Position numbers and translations under genes: made by a program
Notes under the pieces: generated by a model
Databases searched by the model: none
Told to the model about the DNA's origin: nothing
Seen by the model: the letters and a program-made list of their open reading frames with translations, nothing else
Assembly: GCF_050003625.1 (NCBI RefSeq)
Contig: NC_134399.1
Location: forward strand, 36,906,671 to 36,970,670
Source of the DNA: Haematobia irritans
Taxonomy: Eukaryota; Arthropoda; Insecta; Diptera; Muscidae
Reading direction: 5' to 3'
Length of the DNA: 64,000 nt
In this document: piece by piece, positions 43,921 through 55,492 of the stretch
Layout of the letters: every line of letters begins with the position of its first letter
How positions within the stretch are numbered: the first letter of the stretch is position 1

Positions 43921-46369
43921 AACAAGTATATACGGCCGTAAGTTCGGCCAGGCCGAAGTTTATGTACCCTCCATCATGGATTGCGTAGAAACTTCATCTA
44001 AACACTGCCATCCACAATCGAATTACTTAAGTTGCGATAACGCTTGCCGATGGCATGGTATCTTAAAACCTCCTAACACCATCTTCTAAATTGTATGTAA
44101 GTCCATACGTGGTATATATTAAATCAAAAAAGATCGATCCAATACGTACATAATTCAGTTTGACAAAGTAGACATAAAATTTTGACAAAATCTTCTACAG
44201 AAATAAAATTTTAACAAAATTTTCTATAGAAATAAACTTTTGACAAAACTTTCTATAGAAATAAAATCTTGGTAGATGATTTTTGGCTCGAGTGGCAACC
44301 ATGATTATGAACCGAATAAAATTTGAACAAAATTTTCTATAGAAATAAAATGTTGACAACATTTTCTATAGAAATAAAATTTTGACAATGATGAAAATTT
44401 TATTATGAACCGAATAAAATTTTAACAAAATTTTCTCTAGAAATAACATTTTGACAAAATTTTCTATAGAAATAAAATTTTGACAAAATTTTCTATAGAA
44501 ATAAAATTTTGGTAGATTATTTTTGGCTCTAGTGGCAACCATGATTATGAACCGATATGGACCAATTTTTGTGTGATTGGACCAATTTTGGTATGATTGT
44601 TAGCGACCATATACTAACACCACGTGCCTAATTTGAACCGGATCGGATGAATTTTGCTCCTCCAAGAGGCTCCGGAGGTCAAATCTGGAGAATGTTTTAT
44701 ATGGCGGCTATATATAATTATGGACCGATATGGACCAATTCTGGCACGGTTGTTAATGATCATATACTAACACCATGTTCCAAATTACAACCGGATTGGA
44801 TGAAATTTGCTTCTCTTGGACACTTCGCAAGCCAAATCTGGGGATCGGTTTATATGGGGGTTATATATAATTATGAACCGATGTGGACCAATTTTTGCAT
44901 GGTTGTTAGATACCAAATACCAATGCCATGTACCAAATTTCAGCCGGATCGGATGCAATTTGCTCCTCTTTGAGGCTTCGCAAGACAAATCTGGAGATCG
45001 GTTTATATGGGATCTATATATAATTATGGACCGATGTGGACCAATTTTTGCATGGTTGTTAGAGACCATATACTAACACCATGTTCCAAAGTACAACCGG
45101 ATTGGATGAAATTTGCTTCTCTTGGACACTTCGCAAGCCAAATCTGGGGATCGGTTTATATGGGGGTTATATATAATTATGAACCGATGTGGACCAATTT
45201 TTGCATGGTTGTTAGAGACCATATACCAATGCCATGTACCAAATTTCAGCCGGATCGGATGCAATTTGCTCCTCTTTGAGGCTTCGCAAAAAAAAATCTG
45301 GAGATCGGTTTATATGGGATCTATATATAATTATGGACCGATGTGGACCAATTTTTGCATGGTTGTTAGAGACCATATACTAACATTATGTACCAAATTT
45401 CAGCCGGATCGGATGAAATTTGCTTCTCTTTGAGGCTCCGCAAGCCAAATCTGGGGATCGGTTTATATGGGGGCTATATATAATTATGGACCGATGTGGA
45501 CCAATTTTTGCATGATTGTTAAAAACCATATACCAACACCATGTACTAAATTTCAGCCGGATCGGATGAAATATGCTTCTCTTAGAGGCTCCATAAGCCA
45601 AATCTGGGGATCGGTTTATATGGGGGCTATATATAATTAAAGACCGATATGGACCAATTTTTGCATGGTTCTTAGAGACCATATACCAACATCATGTACA
45701 AAATTTCAGCCGGATCGGATGAAATTTTCTTCTCTTTGAGGCTCCGCAAGCCAAATCTGGGGATCGGTTTATATGGGGGCTATATATAATTATGGACCGA
45801 TGTGAACCAATTTTTGCATGGTTGTTAGAGACCATATACCAACACCATGTACCAAATTTCAGCCGGATCGGATGAAATTTGCTTCACTTTTAGGCTCCGC
45901 AAGCCAAATCTGGGGACCGGTTTATATGGGGGCTATATACAATTATGGACCGATGTGGACCAATTTTTTCATGGTTGTTAGAGACCATATACCAACACCA
46001 TATACCAAATTTCAGCCGGATGGGATGAAATATGCTTCTGTTAGAGGCTCCACAAGCCAAATCTGAGGGTCCTTTTATATGGGGGCTATACGTAAAAGTG
46101 GACCGATATGGCCCATTTTCAATACCATCCGACCTACATCGATAACAACTACTCGTGCCAAGTTTCAAGTCGGTAGCTTGTTTCGTTCGGAAGTTAGCGT
46201 GATTTCAACAGACGGACGGACGGACGGACATGCTCAGATCGACTCAGAATTTCACCACGACCCAGAATATATATACTTTATGGGGTCTTAGAGCAATATT
46301 TCGATGTGTTACAAACGGAATGACAAAGTTAATATACCCCCATCCTATGATGGAGGGTATAAAAATTTA
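43921..46369 (+). mobile_element. M2 element, longest copy
   Basis: A complete 5' module, satellite (44165-44510) and GGCTCTAGTGGCAACCATGA are followed by about nine 153-bp units. Unit starts (GATCGGTTTATATGG) lie at 44843, 44996, 45149, 45303 and 45456. A GACGGACGGACGGAC run is at 46212-46227, and the hairpin ACCCCCATCC..ATGGAGGGTATAAA ends it. Confidence 0.85.
44757..45368 (+). repeat. 306-bp two-unit duplication inside M2
   Basis: Two adjacent 306-bp blocks, each a pair of 153-bp units, are almost identical (CTTGGACACTTCGCAAGCCA at 44815 and 45121). They are more alike than their neighbours, which indicates a recent unequal exchange or slippage. Confidence 0.75.
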
Positions 46370-46568
46370 ATTAAAAGAACTTCCTGTGTAGTTAAAATAA
46401 AGAACATCTTCGGGAGGACATTTTTAAAGTTGTGCCTTTATAAAAACTTCCAAATTTTTTTGCTGTTTTTTTTTATGTTTTCGTATGTTGTGCATCGTTT
46501 TTGTTTTGTTATTTTCGGCATTTATTTTTGTATAAATGTATTCTTAAAAATCCAAAAAAAAAAAAAAA
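46370..46568. repeat. CAGCAAAA-family fragment, intact TTAA target
   Basis: The reverse complement reads CAGCAAAAAAATTTGGAAG and then ATGTTCTTTATTTTAACTAC, the undisturbed version of the site hit at 39079-41655. After it come T-rich and A-rich runs up to the next M2 start. Confidence 0.65.
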
Positions 46569-48378
46569 ACAAGTATATATGACCGTAAGTTCGACCAGGC
46601 CGAATCTTATGTACCCACCACCATGGATTGCGTAGAAGCTTCTACTAAAGACGGTCATCCACAATTAAATTAATTGGGTTGCGGCCGATGGCAAGGCATC
46701 TTAAAACTTCTTAGCATCATCTTCTAAATTGTATGTTAGTCCATGCGGGATATATAGTAGACAAAAGAAAGGTCGATTAAATACGTATATATTCAGTTTT
46801 TGACAGGTATATATAGGGAAGAAATAATTACGAACCGATATGAACTTTTGTGCTGTAATTATAGAGCCAGAATTGAAATATGGGGGTCGCTTTAATTGGT
46901 GGCTATATACAATTATGAACACGAGTCTACCAAAAATGGCTGATTTTTTACTGTTTGGTAGGTTGGTAGAATTCTTGGTGTTTTGGAAGATTTTGCATAT
47001 ATTCCTCTCCAACTATGAAATGTTTCATAAATTTTCTACAAAAATAAAATTCTGACAAAATTTTTTATAGAAATAATTTTTTTTTGACAAAATGTTGTAT
47101 AGAGATTATATTTTGACAAAATTTCCTAAAGACATAAAATTTTGACAAAATCTTCTATAGAAATACAATTTTGACAAAATTGTCTATAGAAATGTAACAT
47201 TTTGACAAAATTTTTTGTGGCAATAAAATTTTGGTAGATTATTTTTGGCTCGAGTGGCAATCGTGATTTTACTGGGATTGGGGATCGGTTTATTTGAGGG
47301 CTATATATAATATAGATCGATACGAACCAATTTTGGCATGATTGTTATATATATGCCGATAGCGATTGTACCAAATTTCAACCGGATCGGATGAATTTTG
47401 CTGCTTCAATAGGTTCCGGATGTCAAATTTGGGGATCGGTTTATATGGGGGCTATATATAATTGTGGACCGATATAGACCAATTCTGACATGGTTGTTAG
47501 AGACCATATACTAACATCACGTACTAACTTTCAACCGGATCGAATGAAATTTGCTTCTATTAGAGGTTCCGCAAGCCAAATCTGGGGATTGATTTATATG
47601 GGGGCTATATATAATTATGGACCGATGTGGACCAATTTTTGCATGATTGTTAGAGACCATATACCAACATCATGTAACAAATTTTAGCCGGATCGAATGA
47701 AATTTGCTTCTCTTAGACGCTCCGCAAGCCAAATATGGGGATCGGTTTATATGGGGGCTATATATAATTATGGACCGATGTGGACCAATTTTTTCATGGT
47801 TGTTAGAGACCATATACCAACACCATGCACCAAATTTCACATCGGATGAATAACCCAATATGGCCCATTTGCAATACCATCCGACCTACATCAATAACAA
47901 CTACTTGTGCCAAGTTTCAAGTCGATAGCTTTTTTCGTTCGGAAGTCAGCGTGATGTCAACAGACGGACGGACGGACATGCTTAGATCGAGTCAGAATTT
48001 AACCACGACCCATATATTTTATGGTGTCTTAGAGCAATATTTCGATGAAAAAATGATAATTCTCGTTAAACCCTTCTCCAAAGAACTTTCATGGAAGTTA
48101 AAAATTTTTGTGCCGATTGAATCCCAACTGGGATGAAGTTTCAAATTTTATTTTTACATTTTTATTGATTTTCTATTCCTTTTGTGAAACTTAAATATCC
48201 ACAACTTAAAATTACCCTTAAAACTGCTAAATAGTGTACTTTCTAAGACTTTTCCCAAAGAACTGCATCGGAAGTGGATAAAATCGATGGAGGATCCCGG
48301 GAGAACAACTTCCAATTTTTTTTTTTGCTGGGAGTTATTACGCCCCCATCACCATCGTATGTTGATGGGTATAAAAGC
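46569..48378 (+). mobile_element. M2 variant element, interrupted near its 3' end
   Basis: ACAAGTATATATGACCGTAAG starts a diverged 5' module. Satellite lies at 47030-47235, body units at 47280-47860, and a GACGGACGG run at 47961-47975. After ATATTTCGATG (48048) about 290 bp of CCCAGCAAAA-family sequence intervenes. The hairpin CGCCCCCATCACC..TGATGGGTATAA closes at 48378. Confidence 0.72.
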
Positions 48379-48570
48379 TGTAAGATTATAAACTTTTTTT
48401 AATTCAAAATTTCTTTATTTTAAAGAAATTTGTTTTAATATTGGGTAAATTGTGTAGCTTAAAATTTAGGCATTATTCAGACAATTACCAAAAAGTTTGG
48501 AAATTTTTAGCATGATAATTAAGCGGGGATTACTGTAAGTGCAATTAGATCTTATTATAGAATTTTTTAT
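48379..48570. other. Unassigned AT-rich sequence
   Basis: No recognised feature in this short interval. Confidence 0.3.
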
Positions 48571-48956
48571 ACGCGTCCAAAGATTTTGTCTAATGATTTT
48601 GGTATTGATTCCGAGCCAAAGACGCGACTAATTGAAGTAAAGACACATTTAAGACACAATTTTCGTTTGAATTTGAGTTTTGCGCACTTGATTCTAGCAA
48701 GACAATTTTAATTTATTTGTTTTTTTTCAGCTTTTTTCTTCATGTACTATCAACATCATTGAAAAACGTGCTAACGGGAACTTAAATTTCCAAATTCAGG
48801 CTTAATTTTCGGAAGCATTAAAGCCATATTGACCCTAGAAAAACGAAATTTTCTTTCATGTTAGGATATCCAATTTTAACTCGAAGCCCTTAACTATAAC
48901 GACAAAACGACTTCATTGAAAAGCTTATCGACCTCACGACAATATTTTTTCCAGTG
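48571..48956 (-). mobile_element. MITE-A, internally deleted copy
   Basis: TCCAAAGATTTTGTCTAATG and GGTATTGATTCCGAGCCAAAG on the left and ACCTCACGACAATATTTTTT..CAGTG on the right match MITE-A. The left terminal bases and an internal stretch are missing. Confidence 0.7.
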
Positions 48957-49036
48957 TACTTTCTGGCGATTACTATATACATAATCGTAATCTTAACTGA
49001 ATTTTGGATCAATCTCAAAAAAACATTACACTATAA

Positions 49037-50020
49037 GGTTAGGTATAGTGGCAGTCCGATATTTTAGGCTCACTTTGACTATTCAGTCCATTGTACACTA
49101 AAAAAAATATTGTCGTGAGGTCAAAGATATCATGTCTTTAAAATACGAATGCAAACTTTGCTGAGCATAGAAGACGCATTTCTCTAATATAAAGTTTTTT
49201 CCTTGTGCAAAAGTCGATAAGCTTTTCAATTAAGTCATATTGTCTTTAGAATTAAGTGATTTCGCTTAAAAATGGGTATCATAACATGAAAGAAAAAATG
49301 TTTGGGCTAAGGACAACTTGACTTTAATAATTCAGAAAAATTCTTTAAAATTATTGAAATTGTCTTTAAATTTGTTGTCTTTTTGCATCTTGGCTACCAA
49401 GCAAACAATCGTTCAAATAGAGGACATGTTTTTTAACACTTTATTTTAAAGACGTTTTTTACTTGAAACATAGCATAATTTCTACTAGAATTCGAGTCGT
49501 AATTTGGAAAATAAAGTTGTCGTTAACTCGTTTTTAAAGCACTTTGATAGCATATGAAGAAACAAAACTGAAAAAGCGAAAAATTAAAATTTGCTTCCTA
49601 AAAGCAAGTAAACAAAACCCAAATTTAAAAGAGATTTGTGTCTTAAAAGTATCCTTACTTGTATTCTCCGCTTCTTTGGCTCGGAATCAATACCAAATTT
49701 TTTAAAGTAAAGACAAAATCTTTGGTACCGGGCAAGCTTTTTTTCAGTGTAATACTACCACTTGTGAACCTCTCTCTTATCGATGAGTGCTGCCCAATTG
49801 CACGTTAAGCTCAGTGACAAGGGATATCCTTCTTATAGTCGATTCCGGACGGCATTTCAACTCGGGTGAAACCACTTTAAAAACTCAAAAATGGCACTAG
49901 CATTACTGAGAGGGGATAAACCAACGCTGACAAACTTTTTGGTATTTGGTTCAAACTGGAACTCACGTCCCTTCGTAAGCAGGATGGGCAGGCTTGCAGC
50001 CATTGACCACGGTGTCTCCC
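49037..50020 (-). mobile_element. tRNA-derived SINE, copy 4, split by MITE-A
   Basis: GGTTAGGTATAGTGGCAGTCC..ATTCAGTCCATTGT is cut at 49095 and resumes at about 49752 with ACTACCACTTGTGAACCTCTC. Uninterrupted copies read CCATTGTGATACCACATTG. The tRNA-like head is diverged (GGCTTGCAGCCATTGACCAC). This is the oldest-looking SINE copy. Confidence 0.82.
49096..49749 (+). mobile_element. MITE-A copy 3 (654 bp)
   Basis: CACTAAAAAAAATATTGTCG to GCTTTTTTTCAGTG, TA at 49094-49095 and 49750-49751. It is inserted in the SINE and has about 40 bp more interior than the 613-bp copies. Confidence 0.88.
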
Positions 50021-50047
50021 ATTATATAATATAAAAGAAATTAATAA

Positions 50048-51955
50048 CAAGAATATACGGCCGTAGGTTCGGCCAGGCCGAAGCTTATGCACCCTCCACC
50101 ATGGATTGCGTAGAAACTTCTACTGAAGACTGTCATCCACAATCGAATTACTTGGGTTGCGGTAACACTTGCCGATGGCAAGGTATCTTAAAACTTCCTA
50201 ACACCGTTTTCTAAATTGCAAGGTAGTCCATACGGGATATATATTAAACTAAAATAGGCCGATTAAATACGTACATAATTAAGTTTGACAAAATTTTCTA
50301 TAGAAATAAAATTTTGACAAAAGTTTCTATAGGAATAAAATTGTGACAAAATTTTCTATAGAATAAAAATGTTGATAGATTATTTTTGGCTCGAGTGGCA
50401 ACCATGATTATGAGTCGATATGCACCAATTTTTGTGTGATTGGGGATCGGCTATATATAACTATAGACCGATATGGACCAATTTTGGCATGGTTATTAGC
50501 GACCATATACTAACACCACGTTCCAAATTTCAACCGGATCAGATGAATTTTGCTCCTCCAAGAGGCTCCGGAGCACATATTTGGGGATCGGTTTATATGG
50601 GGGCTATATATAATTATGGACCGATATGGACCAATTTTTGCATGGTTGTTAGAGACCATATACTAATACCACGTACAAAATTTCAACCGAATCGGATGAA
50701 TTTTGATCCTTCAACAGGTTCCGGAGATCAAATCTGGGGATCGATTTACATGGGGTCTATATATAATTATGGACCGATATGGACCAATTTTGCATGCTTG
50801 TTAGAGACCATATACTAACGCCACGTACCAAATTTCAACCGAATCGGATGAATTTTGATCCTCCAAGAGGTTCCGGAGGTCAAATCTGGGGATCGATTTA
50901 TATGGGGTCTATATATAATTATGGACCGATATGGACCAATTCGTGCATGGTTGTTAGAGATCATATACTTACACCACGTACCGAATTTCAACGGGATCGG
51001 ATGAATTTTGTTCCTGCAAGAGGCTCCGGAGGTCAAATCTGGAGATCGGTTTATATGGGGGCTATATATAATTATGGACCGATATGGACCAATTCATGCA
51101 CGGTTGTTAGAGACCATATACTTACACCACGTACCAAATTTCAACGGGATCGGATGAATTCTGTTCCTGCAAGAGTCTCCGGAGGTCAAATCTGGTGATC
51201 GGTTTATATGGGGGCTATATATAATTATGGACCGATATGGACCAATTTTTGCATGGTTGTTAGAGACCATATACTAACACCATGTACCAAATTTCAGCCG
51301 GATCGGATGAAATTTGCTTCTCTTAGCGGCCTCGCAATCCAAATCGGGGGATCGGTTTATATGGGGGCTATATATAATTATGGACCGATATGGACCAATT
51401 TTTGCATGGTTGTTATAAATCATGTACTAACACCACGTACCAAATTTCAACCGGATCGGATGAATTTTGCTCCTCTAAGAGGCTCCGGAGGTCAAATATT
51501 GGGATCGGTTTATATGGGGGCTATATATAATCATGGACCGATATGGACCAATTTTTGCATGGTTGTTAGAGACCATATACTAACATCATGCACCAAATTT
51601 CAGCCGGATCGGATGAAATTTGCTTCTCTTAGAGCAATCGCAAGCCAAATTTGGGGGTCCGTTTATATGGGGGCTACACGTAAAAGGGGACCGATATGGC
51701 CCATTTGCAATACCATCCGACCTACATTAATAACAACTACTTGTGCCAAGTTTCAAGTCGATAGCTTGTTTAGTTCGGAAGTCAGCGTGATTTCAACAGA
51801 CGGACGGACGGACGGACATGCTTAGATCGACTCAGAATTTCACCACCACCCAGAATATATATACTTTATGGGGTCTTAGAGCAATATTTCGATGTGTTAC
51901 AAACGGAATGACAAAGTTAATATACCCCCCATCCTATGGTGGAGGGTATAAAAAG
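50048..51955 (+). mobile_element. M2 element
   Basis: 5' AACAAGAATATACGGCCGTAG, a reduced satellite (50285-50375), GGCTCGAGTGGCAACCATGA, about eight body units, a GACGGACGGACGGAC run at 51800-51815 and the hairpin ACCCCCCATCC..TGGTGGAGGGTATAA. The 205-codon open frame at 51208-51825 is made of 51-residue repeats and has no family signature. Confidence 0.85.
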
Positions 51956-52889
51956 TGGCACAACAAAATGGCACATGACAAAATGTTGGCACAAGTATTA
52001 AAGACGTATGTTTCTCTCTGTCCCTCATTTTCCCGTATTTATTTATTCCTCTAATAATTACTTCACCCAAAGTCTTTTATCCCAAAGATGAAGAAAATAT
52101 ACTCCATTGCCGCACTTCTTAAACCACTGTACGTCCAAGATGACTAAGAATGATGTTGTACCACATTCCATCTTTTTTGTAATAAATTCCACCAATTCTG
52201 CTAATTTCGTTATGGTTTTGTGTTAAGAACCAAGATTTGGAAAATTGATTTCTCACCTTGGTTCACGTTTACTTTTCGTTTCCACTCAATGATCGCTCTG
52301 CTCTGGTTCAATAGGCCACGATGGATGCCTCTTAAGGCTATGCATGCCATTGATGTTCGTTCATAACAAAAATTTCGCTTAATAATTTGTTAGCCTCATT
52401 GTTGGCTTTGTTGTTGTTATAATTAATTAATACCTACCCGTTTATATCTTTGTTCTTGGCTAAAGAAGAATAAGGGGAGGTTGAGCTTAAAACGTGATTG
52501 CCAGCTTATCCCTATATTGTCGGCGAGCTAAGCAGGCTGAGCTTGGTTAACTCGACCTTATCTTAACGTGAAGTGAACATGGTAACATTTTTAGCTGTAA
52601 GCCTTATGTCAAATTTTCTCTGGATGTTTTAATTGTATTTTTTTTTGTTTTTAGTTTTCCATTTTAACTGATCGCGTTGAACCACGTCTTGGCCATTCAT
52701 CCTTTTGCTAATTTCACAAGCTTTTCTTACGATCAAAGAGTCAAACTTTTGACACAAATAATCGATAATGTTAAAGAGAAACATTTAGAAATTCAACTTT
52801 CACAATTTAACTTTTAAATTTTTATTAATATTTAGAGGGATACGGTTAAGTTAGTTTGGACAAGATGACAATAATTCTTGAATCGAATT
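51956..52889. other. Unassigned, apparently unique sequence
   Basis: No transposon unit or long frame is visible. It is slightly more GC-balanced than its surroundings and could be genuine intergenic DNA between repeat islands. Confidence 0.35.
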
Positions 52890-53110
52890 GATGATGTCAA
52901 CTTAGACAACTAATACCTAAATCTGAACCGATTTAAATCAAACTCGGCACACTTGACGATACTATCAAATATACTTCTTGTGCAAAATTTGAAGCAAATC
53001 AGAAAAAATCTGGCTTCTGAAGCCATATAAGTGCATATCGGGCATATATATGGAGCTATATCTAAATCTGAACCGATTAGGAATCCACAATAAAACTGAA
53101 CTTCTAGGTT
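52890..53110 (+). mobile_element. M1 unit fragments
   Basis: AAATCTGAACCGATTTAAATC, GCACACTTGACGATACTATC and GGAGCTATATCTAAATCTGA are M1 unit sequences. No ends are present. Confidence 0.65.
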
Positions 53111-53470
53111 CAAAATACTGAACCCACTTTGTCAAAATTTTGCAAAACAAATAAATTGTGCGGCCCATATCTTGCGAACGGTAAAAGATAATTGCACACG
53201 TGCGCGAAGTTTTTTTTTAGAGCTTTGCAAGTTTTACCCAAAATCATCGAATTCGGTTCAAAATTGCGGAGTTGACAGCTAAAACAAAATTTCATACCCC
53301 CGAGGTGACCAACTTTCAACTCCTACATGTCAGCCCGTGAATCCACTAGGGACCCACAAATTTGCAAACTTAGAGGAAAACACCTCAGCTTTCACACGCA
53401 GAATAAAAAATTTAGGAACACTGTGCGACGGTTGCCACAGTTGGTAGAATTCTTGAGGTTTTGGCAGATT
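53111..53470. other. Unassigned sequence
   Basis: No gene recognised. It ends in GGTTGCCACAGTTGGTAGAATTC-like sequence (about 53429-53452), which also occurs near satellite at 22590 and 46966, so it may be part of the satellite-bearing repeat. Confidence 0.35.
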
Positions 53471-54935
53471 TTGCAAAACAAGATTTTGAAAAAAAATTCT
53501 ATAGAAATAAAATTTTGAAATAAAAATTTTCTATAGAAATAATATTTTGAAAAAATTTTCTATAGAAATAAAATTTTTAGAAAATTTTATATAAAAATAA
53601 AATTTTGAGAAAATTTTTTATAGAAATAAAATTTTGATAAAATCCTCTATAAAAATAAAATTTTGAGATAAAAATTTATAGAACTAAAATTTGTAGAAAG
53701 TATTAGTCGAACTAAAATTTATAGAAAAGTGTATATAGAAATAAAACTTTTAGAAGTATTTATATAGAAATAAAGTTTTGAGCAAATTTTCAATAAAACC
53801 AAAATTTTGAGAAATATTTATACGGAAAAAATATTATGAAAATTTTCTATAAAACCAAAATTTTGAGAAATATTTATACGGAAAAAATATTATCAAAATT
53901 TTCTATAAAAATAAAATTTTGAAACAATTTTCTATAAAACAAAAATTGTACAAAAAAAAATACGTTTTGAAAACATTTTCTATAAAAATGCAATTTTTAT
54001 AAGATTTTCTATAAAAATGACATTTTTAGATAATTCTCTATAGAAATAAAATTTTCAGAAAACTTTCTATAAAAATAAAATTTTGAGAAAAATTTTATAA
54101 AAAATAAAATTTTAATAAAACTTTATATAAAAATAAATTTTTAATAAAATGTTCTAAAAAATTATATAGAAATTAGGTTATGAAAACATTTTCGACTGAA
54201 ATAAATAATTTTTTTTTATATAAATAAAATTTTGAGACAATTTAAAAAGAAATTTGAGAGAAATAGAAATTTGAGAAAATTTTCTATAGAAATAAAATTT
54301 TACAAATATTTTCAATAGAAATAAAATTATGAGAAAATTTTCTATATAAATAAAACTTTGAAAAAAGTTTATATAGAAATACAATTTTGAGATAAGCTTA
54401 TATTGTAATAAAAGTTTTACACAATTTTCTTTGAAAATAAAATTCTGAGAGAATTTTCTATAGAAAAAAATTATATAGAAATTAAGATTTGAGAACATTT
54501 TCTATAAAAGTTTTTATAAAATTATCTATAAAATTAACATTTTTAGAAAATTGTGTAAAGAAATAAAATTTTTTACAAATATTTACATAGAAATAAAATT
54601 TTGATAAATTTTTCTTCAAAAAAAATTATAGAAATAAAGTTTTGAGGAAATTTTGTATAGTAATAACATTTTTAGAAAATTTTATATAGAAATAAAATTT
54701 TTAGAAAATTGTTTATAGAAATAAATTAAGAAAATTTTTAGAAAAAATTCTATAGAAATAAAATTTTTAGAAAATTTTATATAGAAATAAAATTTTTAGA
54801 AAATTTTATATAGAAATAAAATTTTTAGAAAATTTTATATAGAAATAAAATTTTTAGAAAATTTTATATAGAAATAAAATTTGAAGAAATTTTTATATAG
54901 AAATAAAATTTGAAGAAATTTTTATAGAAATTTCC
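53471..54935 (-). repeat. 29-bp satellite array, inverted and diverged
   Basis: About 50 units of TTTCTATAGAAATAAAATTT with a TTGA/TTAG spacer. It is more degenerate than the array at 25191, except for five nearly identical units near 54755-54890, which suggests recent local amplification. Confidence 0.9.
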
Positions 54936-54942
54936 CAGCAAA

Positions 54943-55200
54943 AAAAAATGGAAGTTGTTCCACAAACATTTCTTTTAAAGCCCATCCCAGAATCCCCATT
55001 GACTTTTTTCAACTTCCGATGCAGCCCTTTTGGACAAGTCCACAACCTTTTCTTCTAAAGCGCATCGTGGGATCTCCCAATGATTTTTTTTCCACTCCCG
55101 ATGCAGTCCTTTTGGACAAATCCACAAACATTTCTTCTAAGGCGCATCTTGGGTTCCCCCAATGATTTTGTTCTACTTCCGATGCAGTCGTTGTAGACAA
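54943..55200. repeat. Three 80-82 bp tandem units beside a CCCAGCAAAA end
   Basis: CCCAGCAAAAAAAAATGGAAG opens the stretch. Units starting CACAAACATTTCTT at about 54961, 55041 and 55123 each continue with a GCGCATC.. and CCGATGCAGTC core. Related single units lie at 29236-29290 and 48240-48330. Confidence 0.7.
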
Positions 55201-55492
55201 GTATTAGAAAGTACGTAATCAGGCTATTTTAAGTGCAAATTTTGGACACTTTAATTTTGCAAAAAAAAAGAAAATTAATAAAAATAGAAAATTAATAAAA
55301 AAGTAAAAAAATAAAAATACAAAAATAAATTTCATTTCCGCTGGGATTTGAACCTGTGCCGTTTGACTTTTTCGCTTCCATGGAAGTTCTTTTGCGAAGG
55401 TTTTGCAAATTATGAGAATATTTAATTTTTTTTTTTTTGATTTTTAATGCACAAAATATATTTATAGAAAGTATATGCCGAAAATAAAAAAT
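55201..55492. other. Unassigned AT-rich sequence
   Basis: Runs of A and T and no recognised feature. GATTTGAACCTGTGCCGTTTG (55348-55368) is faintly tRNA-like but too short to call. Confidence 0.3.

Noticed and set aside
51208..51825. A 205-codon open frame as a repeat protein gene
   Set aside because: It consists of in-phase M2 repeat units that also occur with stops and shifts in other copies and are equally open on the other strand. Reported only as a phase curiosity.
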